Source: Alphaproteobacteria bacterium
GTDB taxonomy: Bacteria > Pseudomonadota > Alphaproteobacteria > UBA8366
Assembly: GCA_021774335.1 (NCBI GenBank)
Contig: JAJFJD010000043.1
Span: 1 to 64,000 of the forward strand
DNA length: 64,000 nucleotides
Direction: 5' to 3'
The notes under the pieces are model-generated. The model searched no databases, was not told where the DNA came from, and worked only from the letters and a program-made list of their open reading frames with translations. The translations under genes and the position numbers were made by a program. This document shows, piece after piece, positions 35,884-45,651 of the stretch; the first letter of the stretch is position 1, and every line of letters begins with the position of its first letter.

Positions 35884-37878
35884 TCACTTTTTCTTTTCTG
35901 CTGCAACTAAAAGGTCGGCAGGCCTGCGGCGCTGCCACAGATAGATTGCGGCCAAGCCGCAAATGCCGACGATGTTCACAAGGCGGCCTTCGAACGGTGC
36001 AATGAAGGGCTGGTCCGCCGGCCAGAAACAAAACAGGCTGATGAAGCCCAGCACCAGCCAGTCCGAGACACGCGTCTCGCGGTGCAAAAAGCCGACGGTC
36101 CAGGCCGAGAAGGCGATGGTCCCCACGGCGGCGGTCGCCATGGTCCACAATCCCGCCGTCACGCTGCCGGTCATCAGGATCGGCGTGAAGGCGAATAACA
36201 AGGGCACTACATAGAGCATCTTGGCGAAGCGGAAACTTGCCCAGGCGGTCTGCCACGGATCGGCCTTGGCGATCGCGGCGGCAACGAAGGCGCCGAGACA
36301 GACCGGCGGCGTGATGTTGGAGTCCTGACTGAGCCAGAACACGATCATGTGGGCAGCGATTAAGGCCACGCCGAGTTCCTGCAGCGCGGGCCCGGCGATC
36401 ACCACCAGGACCAGATAAGACGCGGTAATCGGCAACGCCATGCCCAACACAAGCGACGCGAGCGCAACGAGCAGGACGGCGATCAACAGGCTGCCGTCGG
36501 ACAACTGAACCATCAGCAAGCTCAACTTCAGGCCGACGCCGGTCATCGCCATCATGCCGACGATGAGTCCGATCGCGGCAGCCGCGGCGCCGATGCCAAG
36601 CGCATTGGTCGTCCCCTCGACCAGCGTTTCGCCAAGTGTGCGCGGTCCCATGATTTCATCCGGCCGCGCGGCCAGACCGAACCGGGCGCAGGCGATCCTA
36701 ATCCAGTTGATCAGCACCGTGCTTCCAATCGCCATGACGGCGCACCAGTCCGGCGAATATCCGGCGATGAGAAAGCTAAGCAGCACGGCAAAGGGGATGA
36801 TGTGATACCAACCGCGCCGCAGCACATCCATCGCCGGGGAGGTCTCGCCCTCGCCGACGCCGCTGATCCCGAACTTGCGGGCCTCGAAATGGACGATCAG
36901 CCAGATCGAACCCAGGTACAACAAGGCGGGCACCGCGGCCACGGTGATGATCTCGACATAGGGAATGCCCGTGATCTCGGCCATGATGAACACGCCGGAC
37001 CCCATGACCGGCGGCAGCAGTTGTCCTCCGAGCGAGGCCGAATTCTCGACCGCGCCGGCGACATGCGGTCGGAATCCGACGCGTTTCATCAACGGGATCG
37101 TCAGGTTCCCAGTCGATACGACATTGGCCAAGCTGCTGCCCGAAATCGACCCGAAGACCGCCGACGCGGCGACGGCGACCTTGGCCGGGCCCCCGGGCGA
37201 CCGGCCCGCAAGCGCCATCGGCAGATCGATGAAGAACTTGCCCATGCCCGACCGCTGCATGAAGGCCCCGAAGTAGATGAAGATCAGTACGTAGTTCGCC
37301 ATGACACTGGTCATGACGCCGAAGATGCCTTCTTGCGAGTAGAAGCTATAGTTGACGATCTGGGGGATTCCCGCGCCCCGATGCGCAACAGAGTCGGGAA
37401 AGATCCAGCCGAAATAGGCATAGAAAAGCGCGAACAGCGCGATCCCCGGAATCCACGGCCCAATCCCGCGCCGTGCCGCCTCCAGGGAGAGCAACACCGC
37501 ACAGCCCGACATGAGCGTATCGGTCAGCGTCCACGCACCGGCCCGCTCGATCAGCGGCAGATACTCGATAATGTAATAGCCGAGGCACAGGATCGCGGCT
37601 GCGATCAGCACCAAATCCAGGACACGCCGGGTACGCTTCAACACGGGCGAGCGCCCGGTGAAGACTGCAAAGGCCAGCACCCACATCACGAGGGTGAAGA
37701 CGCCGAGATGAATTTGATCTTCCGCGATCCCTGGCCCGGCCGACCAGATCACGAACACACCGAAGCACACCGCAATGCCCCGGTAGGCAAATCCCCACAG
37801 CCCGTCGGGCAAGGCATCGGGGATGCCGATCGATGGTGGCGGTTTTTCGACCGCTATGTCGTCTTGCGACCGCATCAC
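35884..37878 (-). CDS. TRAP transporter fused permease, TAXI system 2
   Basis: 664 aa from GTG 37878, or 663 from ATG 37875. About 16-18 membrane segments with DctQ-like N-terminal and DctM-like C-terminal parts. Signature segments: GSSLANVVSTGNLTIPLMKRVGF, ENSASLGGQLLPPVMGSGVFIMAEI, LGMALPITASYLVLVVIAGPA and SQDSNITPPVCLGAFVAAAI. It lacks the C-terminal extension of the system 1 permease. Pairs with the binding protein encoded 64 bp upstream. Confidence 0.9.
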   Translation of the reverse strand: MMRSQDDIAVEKPPPSIGIPDALPDGLWGFAYRGIAVCFGVFVIWSAGPGIAEDQIHLGVFTLVMWVLAFAVFTGRSPVLKRTRRVLDLVLIAAAILCLGYYIIEYLPLIERAGAWTLTDTLMSGCAVLLSLEAARRGIGPWIPGIALFALFYAYFGWIFPDSVAHRGAGIPQIVNYSFYSQEGIFGVMTSVMANYVLIFIYFGAFMQRSGMGKFFIDLPMALAGRSPGGPAKVAVAASAVFGSISGSSLANVVSTGNLTIPLMKRVGFRPHVAGAVENSASLGGQLLPPVMGSGVFIMAEITGIPYVEIITVAAVPALLYLGSIWLIVHFEARKFGISGVGEGETSPAMDVLRRGWYHIIPFAVLLSFLIAGYSPDWCAVMAIGSTVLINWIRIACARFGLAARPDEIMGPRTLGETLVEGTTNALGIGAAAAAIGLIVGMMAMTGVGLKLSLLMVQLSDGSLLIAVLLVALASLVLGMALPITASYLVLVVIAGPALQELGVALIAAHMIVFWLSQDSNITPPVCLGAFVAAAIAKADPWQTAWASFRFAKMLYVVPLLFAFTPILMTGSVTAGLWTMATAAVGTIAFSAWTVGFLHRETRVSDWLVLGFISLFCFWPADQPFIAPFEGRLVNIVGICGLAAIYLWQRRRPADLLVAAEKKK

Positions 37879-37942
37879 GACCGCGGCGGCGTCCCGGCAA
37901 TCCGCCGGGCGCGGCGCCGCTGTCCCTTGCCGAACGGCGCCG

Positions 37943-38941
37943 TTACTTCGGCATCAAGTCGGCGGGGATTTTCGCACCCTGCTCTTTCCAGAATTTCACA
38001 GCACCCGGATGCAGCGGCACGGTGATCGAACGCAGACCGTTGGCCTTGGTCATCTGCTTGGCGATCTTACCCGCAGACTTCTCCAGGAACGCTTTGCCTT
38101 CATCCGAATAGACCCCTTTCAGGATCTTGTAGACCGTTTCGCCGGACATACTTGAGTGAGCGATCATGACCGTACCGGTGCCGAAGGTCGCCGTATCGGC
38201 GTCGATGTTCGGGTAAACCGTGGCCGGGATCACCGACGGTCCGAAATAGGGATACTTCTTGTAGAAACCCGATTTTCTGGCCGGCGCGTCCATATCGATG
38301 AAGCGGATTTTCATCGACGACGCGGTATCACGGATCATCGCGTTGCCCAGGCCCGGATGCCAGTTAAAGGCCGCGACCTTGCCGTTCTTCAGCGCTTCCG
38401 GGCTCTTCTTGCCGGCATACACCGCCTTAAACTTACCCCAGAGACCGATATGCTTCAGCAGTGCGGTCAGGTTCTTCGCGGAGCCGGAGCCCGGCCCGCC
38501 CATGGAAATCGTCCTGCCCTGGATGTCTTCGAGTTTCTTGATGTCGCTATCCGCGGGAACGACGAAATGGCCGATCGAGCCAAACAAATAGGTAAGCGCG
38601 CGCACGTCGGTCTGTGGCTTCTTAAACGTATCTTCCCCGCGATAGCCCTGATAGAGGTCGCTGGCGAAGACCAGACCCAGTTGCGCCCGTCCGGCATTCA
38701 CCGTCCGGGTGTTGTCGATCGATCCGGCCGAGGCTTCCGCCGAAGCCTTTAATCCGGCGACATTCTGCGACAGGTAGACTGCCCAGGCGCTGGCCGTCCG
38801 ATTGAACGCGCCACGGACCTGACCGCCACGGATGGTGATGCTTTCATCGGCTGCAATGACCGGCGCACTTCCCAGCAACGTTCCCGCTGCCAGCACCAAT
38901 ACCGCTGCAGTACCCAATACCGTCGTTCTGCGTGCAAACAT
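37943..38941 (-). CDS. TAXI-family TRAP solute-binding protein, system 2
   Basis: 332 aa. Signal peptide at 1-31 (ending VIAADES), ATG 38941 behind GGGAGGA. Mature protein shows the TAXI pattern: ITIRGGQVRGAFNRTASAWAVYL, SIDNTRTVNAGRAQLGLVFASDLYQGY, LEDIQGRTISMGGPGSGSAKNLTALLKHIGL, and a conserved C-terminus (ITVPLHPGAVKFWKEQG). It is clearly divergent from the system 1 protein, so the two systems probably bind different ligands. First gene of the six-gene operon; the 197 bp upstream contains a small inverted repeat GTGAG-TGGT-CTCAC (39005-39018). Confidence 0.88.
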   Translation of the reverse strand: MFARRTTVLGTAAVLVLAAGTLLGSAPVIAADESITIRGGQVRGAFNRTASAWAVYLSQNVAGLKASAEASAGSIDNTRTVNAGRAQLGLVFASDLYQGYRGEDTFKKPQTDVRALTYLFGSIGHFVVPADSDIKKLEDIQGRTISMGGPGSGSAKNLTALLKHIGLWGKFKAVYAGKKSPEALKNGKVAAFNWHPGLGNAMIRDTASSMKIRFIDMDAPARKSGFYKKYPYFGPSVIPATVYPNIDADTATFGTGTVMIAHSSMSGETVYKILKGVYSDEGKAFLEKSAGKIAKQMTKANGLRSITVPLHPGAVKFWKEQGAKIPADLMPK

Positions 38942-39138
38942 TCTAGTCCTCCCATTGAAAAAGCCGGTTTCGGTTCTGTGCCGATATCTTCTGGCTTCGC
39001 GGGTGTGAGTGGTCTCACTACCCTATTAGGAGCCCATTGTCGGTGTAAAAGGGACCGCGTGGCAAACGATTGATCCTGACCCGTCGATTCAGAAAAGCTG
39101 AGCCGATAGGGACCGGTATTCGGCCAATTCATTGACGA

Positions 39139-39930
39139 TCAAGATTCGTCGACCGCAGAATCGGTAATGTGAATGCCGCCGCTCGGGCGAATATCCATCA
39201 GCCGTACCGGGTGCGGGATCGAACAAATCGCGGGCACCACGGAATAGCAGACCCCGCTTGGCCCCATGAACAAGCTGCCCGGATGGTAATGACCCGACAG
39301 CACCGCCACGACCCGATCCGAGCTTTCAATCGCCGGGGCCATCGCGCGGGATGTGCTGTAGTCGTATTGCGACCGCATGAATGTCGGCGGCTCCACCATG
39401 TAGTGCTGAAGGTGAATTTGCGGCAGGTCGTGCTCGGGATCCGCCAGCACCGTGTCGAACAGATCGGCCTCTGCGCCGCTACGAATTGGCGTGCGCGCCG
39501 CATCCAGATCGTCGCAAAAACTGACGAAGCGAAAGCCGGCGTGATCGATCACCGGGGCTGATTCCGGGAACACTTTGTGGACGAGATCGACCACGTCGTG
39601 ATTTCCGGGAATCACGACGAAGGGCGTTTCCATCGCCACCATATGCTCACGCACCAGTTGATAATCCGCTTCGGCTTGCGCCAACGCCTCGGCCAATGCG
39701 TCGGCATCCTCGACTTCGCCCGCCACCACCGGGTCCGGTACATCAAGCAGATCGCCCGTGAAGACGATGACGTCCGGCTCCAATTCATCGAGGCGACCCG
39801 CCAAGCGTTCCAGCACCGCCGGCATCTCGCGCGACAGCCGCTCGGTCCGGGCGGCGGTTCCCGGCTGATGCCAACGGAGATGCATATCCGTCATGTGAAG
39901 AAGTCGTATGGCGTCGTCGGGTTTACTCAT
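39139..39930 (-). CDS. Metallophosphoesterase (CpdA-like)
   Basis: 263 aa. All calcineurin-like metal motifs are in order: D-x-H in LLHMTDMHLRWH, GDxxD in VFTGDLLDVP, GNHD in VIPGNHDVVD, and GHxH in LSGHYHPGSLF. Two metal ions would be bound. The set resembles CpdA-type cyclic nucleotide phosphodiesterases, but the substrate is not established; LQHYMVEPPTFM is an unusual segment before the GHxH motif. Cytoplasmic; 46 bp downstream of the antiporter gene and probably co-transcribed with it. Confidence 0.85.
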   Translation of the reverse strand: MSKPDDAIRLLHMTDMHLRWHQPGTAARTERLSREMPAVLERLAGRLDELEPDVIVFTGDLLDVPDPVVAGEVEDADALAEALAQAEADYQLVREHMVAMETPFVVIPGNHDVVDLVHKVFPESAPVIDHAGFRFVSFCDDLDAARTPIRSGAEADLFDTVLADPEHDLPQIHLQHYMVEPPTFMRSQYDYSTSRAMAPAIESSDRVVAVLSGHYHPGSLFMGPSGVCYSVVPAICSIPHPVRLMDIRPSGGIHITDSAVDES

Positions 39931-39976
39931 CGCGTCTTCCCTTATCGCCGTTGCCGGCCCAATCTGTCGCTATTCC

Positions 39977-41086
39977 TTACGGGTCCAACTCGGTCGGGCG
40001 GTCACGCAGCATGATTATCGGCAACGCGGCACTGCCCATCACGACCATCAGCATCATAATGTAGAGATCTTGGGTCAGGACGCCAATTTTCAGGCCGACC
40101 GTCGCGGATATCAACCCGAAGCTAAGACGATAGTTGAATAGTGCGCCGATAAAGCGGCCCGACGCCTTCACCAGCATCCGGCCCGGCACTGCCGAGCCGA
40201 TGAATTTCAGCGAACAGGCTACGACAAAGAGAAGTGCGGCCGCGCCCAGGACATCCCACGTCAGGAGCCGAACATCGAACTGGGTCCCGGCCTGCAGGAA
40301 GAAGACCGGGCCGAACAGGCTGAACACGACCCCTTTCAGTTTCTCTTCCAGAATTTCGTGTTCTTCCATCACCTCGGACATCACGATGCCCAGCCCGAAG
40401 GCGATGATCGCGGGATGGATGCCGCCGACATTCTCCGCCATGAAACCCATGCCGACTAAAAGAACCAGCAGAAACCGCAGCTCCAGTTCGACGATCGATC
40501 CCTTGTATCGTCGGAAGATCCACTTCCCGAGGCGCGGCAAGCCCAGAACCGCAGGGACGACAACGATCAGAAACAGCGCCGTACCCCAGCCCAACTCGCC
40601 CAGCAGGATCGCCAGCAGCACCATGCTCAAGACGTCGACCACCGAAGCCGCGGCGAGCAGCACCTGGCCCACTTCCTGATCCATCAGGCCGCGATCCTTG
40701 AGCGCGTGATAGACCAGCGCCAGCGACGTGGTCGACAGGCCGATCGACATCAATCCGGACGTCAACAATTCAAGCTCGAACCAATACCGGCAGAGCAGAA
40801 ACACACCGATCATCGGAAGGAACAGGGAAAACACGCCGATCACCACGCTAGCGCGCCAGGTGTTCCGCAGCCGAACCACATCGATTTCGAACCCAGCCAT
40901 GAACATCAACCCGAGCATGCCGAGGTTGGCCAGGAAATGCAGCCAGCCGAGTTCGCCGATATCCGTGATGAAATAGGCCAGCACGATGCCGGCGAAAATC
41001 TCGATGATCGCGCTCGAAATGTTCAATTCGAACGCGAGCGCGGCAGCGCCGACAAGGACAAGGGCGACAATCAGCGACGGATCCAT
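39977..41086 (-). CDS. Cation:proton antiporter (CPA2 / KefB-like)
   Basis: 369 aa, 10-12 membrane helices. The pattern fits the CPA2 Na+/H+ exchanger domain: LAFELNISSAIIEIFAGIVLAYFI, NLGMLGLMFMAGFEIDV with the acidic residue in a membrane segment, and GLMSIGLSTTSLALVYHALKDRGLM. No RCK/TrkA-N regulatory domain is attached, so regulation by NAD(H) or glutathione as in KefB/C is not expected. It would exchange Na+ or K+ for protons across the inner membrane. Confidence 0.85.
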   Translation of the reverse strand: MDPSLIVALVLVGAAALAFELNISSAIIEIFAGIVLAYFITDIGELGWLHFLANLGMLGLMFMAGFEIDVVRLRNTWRASVVIGVFSLFLPMIGVFLLCRYWFELELLTSGLMSIGLSTTSLALVYHALKDRGLMDQEVGQVLLAAASVVDVLSMVLLAILLGELGWGTALFLIVVVPAVLGLPRLGKWIFRRYKGSIVELELRFLLVLLVGMGFMAENVGGIHPAIIAFGLGIVMSEVMEEHEILEEKLKGVVFSLFGPVFFLQAGTQFDVRLLTWDVLGAAALLFVVACSLKFIGSAVPGRMLVKASGRFIGALFNYRLSFGLISATVGLKIGVLTQDLYIMMLMVVMGSAALPIIMLRDRPTELDP

Positions 41087-41420
41087 AATGCCTCACTCTT
41101 AGCATTTGGCACGCTAGTCGGGAACTGGGGCGCCGTCATACGGGCCGGCTCGCCAAATCGCTCGCCGCCACGCAGCGCCTTACGGATATCGCAACCATGG
41201 ATATCGGAAAAGCCTCCCCCAAATTCGGTCCTCCCGCTCCGGCCGTTCTGCGCGGCCTGAAGCCCAGACACAGCCCTCTAAAGCAAGTTGGTGGCCGTGG
41301 CAAATAAGATCGTCCCCGCCCACGACTTGCGCAAACCGGGCCCGCCGACTAAGGATTATAGGCTATGAATTCCAGGCGCTCACGTCCGCGCAACAATCGA
41401 ACAAAACTGAGGAGACCGTC
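41087..41420. other. 334-bp intergenic region without a gene
   Basis: Divergent region between the antiporter and the ThDP enzyme. No ORF, RNA or hairpin is convincing. TTGCGC (41327) and TAAGGA (41350) with 17 bp between them are a weak promoter candidate for the rightward gene. GATATC occurs twice around an NcoI-like CCATGG (about 41191-41220) with no evident role. Confidence 0.4.
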
Positions 41421-42965
41421 ATGAATGGCGCCGAAAGCCTGGTGCATACGCTGCTGCAAGGCGGCGTCGACGTTTGCTTTACCAATCCCGGAACGTCCGA
41501 GATGCACTTCGTCGCCGCGCTCGACAAGATCGACGGCATGCGCTGCGTGCTATGCCTGTTCGAGGGCGTCGTCAGCGGCGCGGCCGACGGATACGCGCGA
41601 ATGACAGGCACACCGGCGGCGACCCTGCTGCATCTGGGGCCGGGGCTCGGGAATGCCCTCGCCAACCTGCACAATGCCAAGAAGGCGCGCTCACCCGTCG
41701 TCAACGTCGTGGGTGAACACGCGACCTATCATATTCAGTACAACACGCCACTCACCTCGGATATCGCCGGAATCGCCGGCCCCGTTTCCGAATGGGTAAA
41801 GGCGTCGCAGGACGCGCAATCGGTCGGGCCGGACGGCGCGGAAGCAATTGCCGCCGCCCGCGCCGCACCAGGGCAGGTCGCAACCCTTATCCTGCCGGCC
41901 AATACGGCATGGGGCAAGGACGGGGTCGTGGGCACCGTCCCCGCCATACCCGAGCGCGAAGCAATCGACGCGAACGAGATCGACGCCGCGGCGGAGATTT
42001 TGAAAGGCGGCAAACGCACGCTGTTGCTGCTGGGTGCTACCGCCGTGTTCGAAGAGCCGTTGGAACTTGCCGGCACGATCGCCGCGGCAACCGGCTGCGA
42101 CGTGATGGCGGAAGGCATGAACACCCGGCTGCAACGCGGCGCGGGCCGGCTGGCCGTGAACCGTATTCCCTACCCCGTACCGCAGGCGCTGGAAGTCCTG
42201 AAACCCTATGAGCGGATTCTTCTGGTCGGCGCGGGTCGGCCCGCGGCGTTCTTCGCCTATCCCAACTCGCCGAGCCTGCTTGCCCCGGAGGGATGCGAGG
42301 TCATTGCCCTGGCGACGCCGGAACAGGATTGCGCGGGTGCCTTGGCCGCGTTGGCGGACGCTGTCGGCGCCAAGCCGAATTCGGCGACCCTGCAGCCGCT
42401 GGCTCGGCCCGACCGGCCGACCGGACCGATCACGCTAGAATCGATTGCGGCAGCCATCGGCGCGCTGCTGCCGGAAAACGCCGTGGTCATCGACGAGAGC
42501 ATCACGACCGGGCGGAACTTCTACCCGACGACGGCGGGCGCGCCGCCGCATGATTGGCTGCAGAACCGCGGCGGCGCGATCGGTCTCGGCCTGCCGATGG
42601 CCACCGGCGCGGCGGTCGCCTGCCCCGACCGCAAGGTGATCTGCCTCGAAAGCGACGGCAGCGGCATGTACAACCCGCAGGCCTTGTGGACACAGGCGCG
42701 CGAAAATCTCGACGTGACGACACTGGTCTTCGCCAACCGTGCCTATAACATTCTGAAAGGCGAATTGGCGAATGTCGGTGCGGGCAATCCGGGCCCGCGC
42801 GCGCATGACATGCTGACGCTGGACCGGCCCGCCTTTGATTGGGTCAGCCTGGCCAAGGGTTTCGGTGTCGAAGCCGAACTCGTCGACAATGCCGACGACC
42901 TGTGCCGCGCCTTCGAACGCGGCATCGCCGTCGACGGCCCCTATCTGGTCGAAGTCTTGATCTAG
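41421..42965 (+). CDS. ThDP-dependent enzyme, acetolactate synthase large subunit-like
   Basis: 514 aa with the three ThDP domains. N-terminal PYR domain: GGVDVCFTNPGTSEMHFVAAL and the catalytic Glu in LFEGVVSGAADGYAR. Middle domain about 190-330. C-terminal PP domain with the ThDP motif starting ESDGSGMYNPQALW and ending about 28 residues later in FANRAYN. The family includes benzoylformate decarboxylase and acetolactate synthase-like proteins of unknown substrate; no FAD-domain landmarks of true IlvB are evident and no small subunit gene follows. GAGGAG ribosome site. Its TAG overlaps the TAG of the opposing amidohydrolase gene. Confidence 0.82.
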   Translation: MNGAESLVHTLLQGGVDVCFTNPGTSEMHFVAALDKIDGMRCVLCLFEGVVSGAADGYARMTGTPAATLLHLGPGLGNALANLHNAKKARSPVVNVVGEHATYHIQYNTPLTSDIAGIAGPVSEWVKASQDAQSVGPDGAEAIAAARAAPGQVATLILPANTAWGKDGVVGTVPAIPEREAIDANEIDAAAEILKGGKRTLLLLGATAVFEEPLELAGTIAAATGCDVMAEGMNTRLQRGAGRLAVNRIPYPVPQALEVLKPYERILLVGAGRPAAFFAYPNSPSLLAPEGCEVIALATPEQDCAGALAALADAVGAKPNSATLQPLARPDRPTGPITLESIAAAIGALLPENAVVIDESITTGRNFYPTTAGAPPHDWLQNRGGAIGLGLPMATGAAVACPDRKVICLESDGSGMYNPQALWTQARENLDVTTLVFANRAYNILKGELANVGAGNPGPRAHDMLTLDRPAFDWVSLAKGFGVEAELVDNADDLCRAFERGIAVDGPYLVEVLI

Positions 42966-44194
42966 GGCCGCTGCAGGTCCGGCACCTGTCGTTCGAAGAG
43001 CCGCCGTCCGCGTTTGAACGCAGCCAACGGCGGGGCCACGACAGCGATGGTTTCGGCCGCGCTCGCGGCGTTCCATAGGACTAGATCGGCGGGATTGCCG
43101 ACCACGATGCCATAGGCTTCCCGTCGCATGGCCCGCGCCGGGTGTTCGGTGATCATCCGGAAACACTCGGTCAAATCCTCGACTGTGCCGCGCTGAACTA
43201 CATTCGCATACATGTTGACGATGCGGACCAGCGAGCAGTCGCCAAACGGTGTGAACGGATTCATGATGTTGTTGGTGGAAATCGTGCAGTTCGCGCCAAA
43301 GCCGTTCAGCGCATTGCCGTCGGCCACGCCACGGATAACGTTGTAATCCATATGCCGGCCGTTGTTGAACAGGTCCGTCGCCGGCAGCACCGCGACCGAC
43401 ACGCCGGAATCGCCGAGGCGTCGGCCGAGCGCTTCCAACTCCTCGGGCGGCAGGCAAGAATATTTCGAGCCATGGCCGATCGCGACCCGGCCGCCCCAGC
43501 CCAGCTTGTCCGCCAGATCGCAGACCTGGAAGATATCCAGATCATCCGTGGTGTAGCCCCCGTCGAGATGGATATCGATGTCCACGTCGTATTCGCGGGC
43601 CAGTGCGAATATTCGGACGATCTGCGCCGGACGGTCAGTATCGTAGCGCGGCGCCCCGCCGACGACGGGCGCACCGCGCTTCAATGCCTCGACGACATTT
43701 TCCTCACCGCCCGGACTGTTGGTCCACCCTTCCTGTAGAAAGGCGCAAAGCTGCAGGTCGATGCCCCAGGCATAGTCCTTCGCGAGTTGGTCGATCGCCT
43801 CATAGCCGCGCAATCCCACATTGGGATCCACTTCCACATGCGTCCGCATATGCGTAATGCCATGCAACAGGCATTGCTCCAACGTGTCGCGGGCGCGGGT
43901 GTAGATATCCTCGACCGTGAAGGTATGCTTGATCGCGGCGGTGCGCTTCATGTGATCGGTGGATTTGCGGTCCGCCGGCGGCTCGCAGCGGTCCAATATC
44001 CGCGCCTTGTCGAGATGAAAGTGACTCTCCACCAATCCCGGCGATACGAAGCGCCCGGCGGCATCGACCGTTTCGTCGCCGTCGGGCAAGCCCACCTCGA
44101 GCGCGGCGATCCGCCCCTCCTCGACTCCGATATCGACGGTTGCCCCGTCCGGCCCCGCAAGCTGCGCGTTGCGGATGACGAGATCCAATGTCAT
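42962..44194 (-). CDS. Amidohydrolase, cytosine deaminase-like
   Basis: 410 aa. A small beta-domain with DLVIRNAQLAGPDG flanks a metal-dependent TIM barrel: H-x-H in VESHFHLDKARIL, THMRTHVEVDP, IHLDGGYTTDD, VAIGHGSKYSC. The segment CTISTNNIMNPFTPFGD lies where cytosine deaminase and AtzC-type enzymes have a metal-bound Asp (SDN or HDD); here Asn or Thr is found, and the Asp may be supplied by PFGD. It probably hydrolyses a cyclic amide or amidine. Divergent by 158 bp from the carbamoylase gene, with which it may share control. Confidence 0.78.
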   Translation of the reverse strand: MTLDLVIRNAQLAGPDGATVDIGVEEGRIAALEVGLPDGDETVDAAGRFVSPGLVESHFHLDKARILDRCEPPADRKSTDHMKRTAAIKHTFTVEDIYTRARDTLEQCLLHGITHMRTHVEVDPNVGLRGYEAIDQLAKDYAWGIDLQLCAFLQEGWTNSPGGEENVVEALKRGAPVVGGAPRYDTDRPAQIVRIFALAREYDVDIDIHLDGGYTTDDLDIFQVCDLADKLGWGGRVAIGHGSKYSCLPPEELEALGRRLGDSGVSVAVLPATDLFNNGRHMDYNVIRGVADGNALNGFGANCTISTNNIMNPFTPFGDCSLVRIVNMYANVVQRGTVEDLTECFRMITEHPARAMRREAYGIVVGNPADLVLWNAASAAETIAVVAPPLAAFKRGRRLFERQVPDLQRP

Positions 44195-44352
44195 GGCGTG
44201 GTCCTTTCCTCACGGCGGCGATGGGAAGCGTATCGACCTAACAATTGTAGGCATCAAACGGCGTCACACGCCATCGACGCACGATTGTAATTGTTCTTGC
44301 CTAACCACCGATGCAGCAGGACACTGGGGGTTTTCCCGGAGTGGATGGAACG

Positions 44353-45651
44353 ATGTCCGAGACGATTTTATCCAGGGATTGGATGGTCCCCGACGATCTG
44401 CGGGATTGGACGATCGATATCTTCGACACGCTGTACCGCCAGTCTTTCGACGGCGTCGGCATCTCGCGCGCGACCTATGGCGACGGCGAAACCAAGGCAA
44501 TGGAGGTGATCGCCGAACGAGCCGGTCAGGAAGGCCTCGACGTCAGCTACGACGCCGCCGCCAACTTGATCATTTCGCTGCCGGGCGAAGCACCGGATCA
44601 GCCCTTCGTCGCCTGCGGTTCGCATTTGGACTCGGTCCCTGAAGGCGGAAATTTCGATGGCGCCGCCGGGGTCATTGCCGGTCTGTTGTCACTGGTCCAG
44701 CTTCGCCGCAAGGGCGTCACGCCGCCACGCACCCTCAAGGTCATGGGGTTGCGGGGCGAGGAGAGCGCCTGGTTCGGCCATTGTTATCTGGGATCACGCG
44801 CCCTGTTTGGCGGACTCGAGCCGGAAGACATGACGCTGCCGCACCGCACCACCGGCGATCCGTTGATCGACTACATGCGGACCGCCGGCGCGGATGTGCA
44901 GCAACTCCAGTCGGGCAACGCCATCCTTAAACCACAGGACATCGCCTGTTACTTCGAACTGCATATCGAGCAGGGCCCCGTCATGGTGGCGCGCGGCATT
45001 CCCGTCGGAATCGTTACCGGCATCCGCGGCAATAACCGCCATCCGAACGCAAGCTGCACCGGCGAAGCGGCCCATTCCGGCGCGGTGCCGCGCTGGTTGC
45101 GCCATGACACGGTGTTCGCGGCATCCGAGTTGATCACGCGCCTCGACCGGCACTGGCAGGCCTTGCTGGAACAGGGAGAGGATTTGGTCGTCACCGTCGG
45201 CATCCTCGGCACGAACCCGGATGAACACGCCATGAGCCGGGTGCCCGGCCATATAAACTTCAGCCTGGAATACCGCAGCCAATCAAAAGAATTGCTACGC
45301 GAGTTCGAGGAACTGGTGCATGACGAGGCGCGCATCATCCAACGCCTGCGGAAGGTCTCCTTCGACCTTGGCGCGCCAGTCGAGACGGAACCGGCGATGA
45401 TGGACGACCGGCTGGTCAGCCATCTATCGGGCGTGTGCCAGAAACTGGACATCGACCACGAGCAACTCCCGTCGGGCGCGGGACATGATGCCGCAATCTT
45501 CGCCAACGAAGGCGTCCCGTCGGTTATGATATTCGTGCGCAACGAAAACGGATCCCACAATCCGGACGAAGCGATGGAATTTGACGACTTCTTTCTGGGG
45601 ACCGAGGTCCTATTGAACGGAATGCTGACCGCACCGGAGGCGCTGACATGA
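44353..45651 (+). CDS. M20-family Zn-dependent hydrolase (N-carbamoyl-amino acid hydrolase / allantoate amidohydrolase)
   Basis: 432 aa from ATG 44353, preceded by GGATGG. M20 metallopeptidase pattern with the carbamoylase sub-signature: GSHLDSVPEGGNFDGAAGV (metal His and bridging Asp), GLRGEESAWFG (catalytic Glu pair), ELHIEQGPVM (His-Glu-Gln-Gly typical of hydantoinase/carbamoylases), and a late SGAGHDAA. It would cleave a carbamoyl group from an N-carbamoyl amino acid or ureido acid, giving ammonia and CO2. It overlaps the PyrE-like gene by four bases, so the two are coupled. Confidence 0.85.
   Translation: MSETILSRDWMVPDDLRDWTIDIFDTLYRQSFDGVGISRATYGDGETKAMEVIAERAGQEGLDVSYDAAANLIISLPGEAPDQPFVACGSHLDSVPEGGNFDGAAGVIAGLLSLVQLRRKGVTPPRTLKVMGLRGEESAWFGHCYLGSRALFGGLEPEDMTLPHRTTGDPLIDYMRTAGADVQQLQSGNAILKPQDIACYFELHIEQGPVMVARGIPVGIVTGIRGNNRHPNASCTGEAAHSGAVPRWLRHDTVFAASELITRLDRHWQALLEQGEDLVVTVGILGTNPDEHAMSRVPGHINFSLEYRSQSKELLREFEELVHDEARIIQRLRKVSFDLGAPVETEPAMMDDRLVSHLSGVCQKLDIDHEQLPSGAGHDAAIFANEGVPSVMIFVRNENGSHNPDEAMEFDDFFLGTEVLLNGMLTAPEALT

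Noticed and set aside
36802..38025. 407-codon open frame opposite the TRAP permease
   Set aside because: Hydrophilic shadow of membrane-helix codons; no start site support and crosses two real genes.
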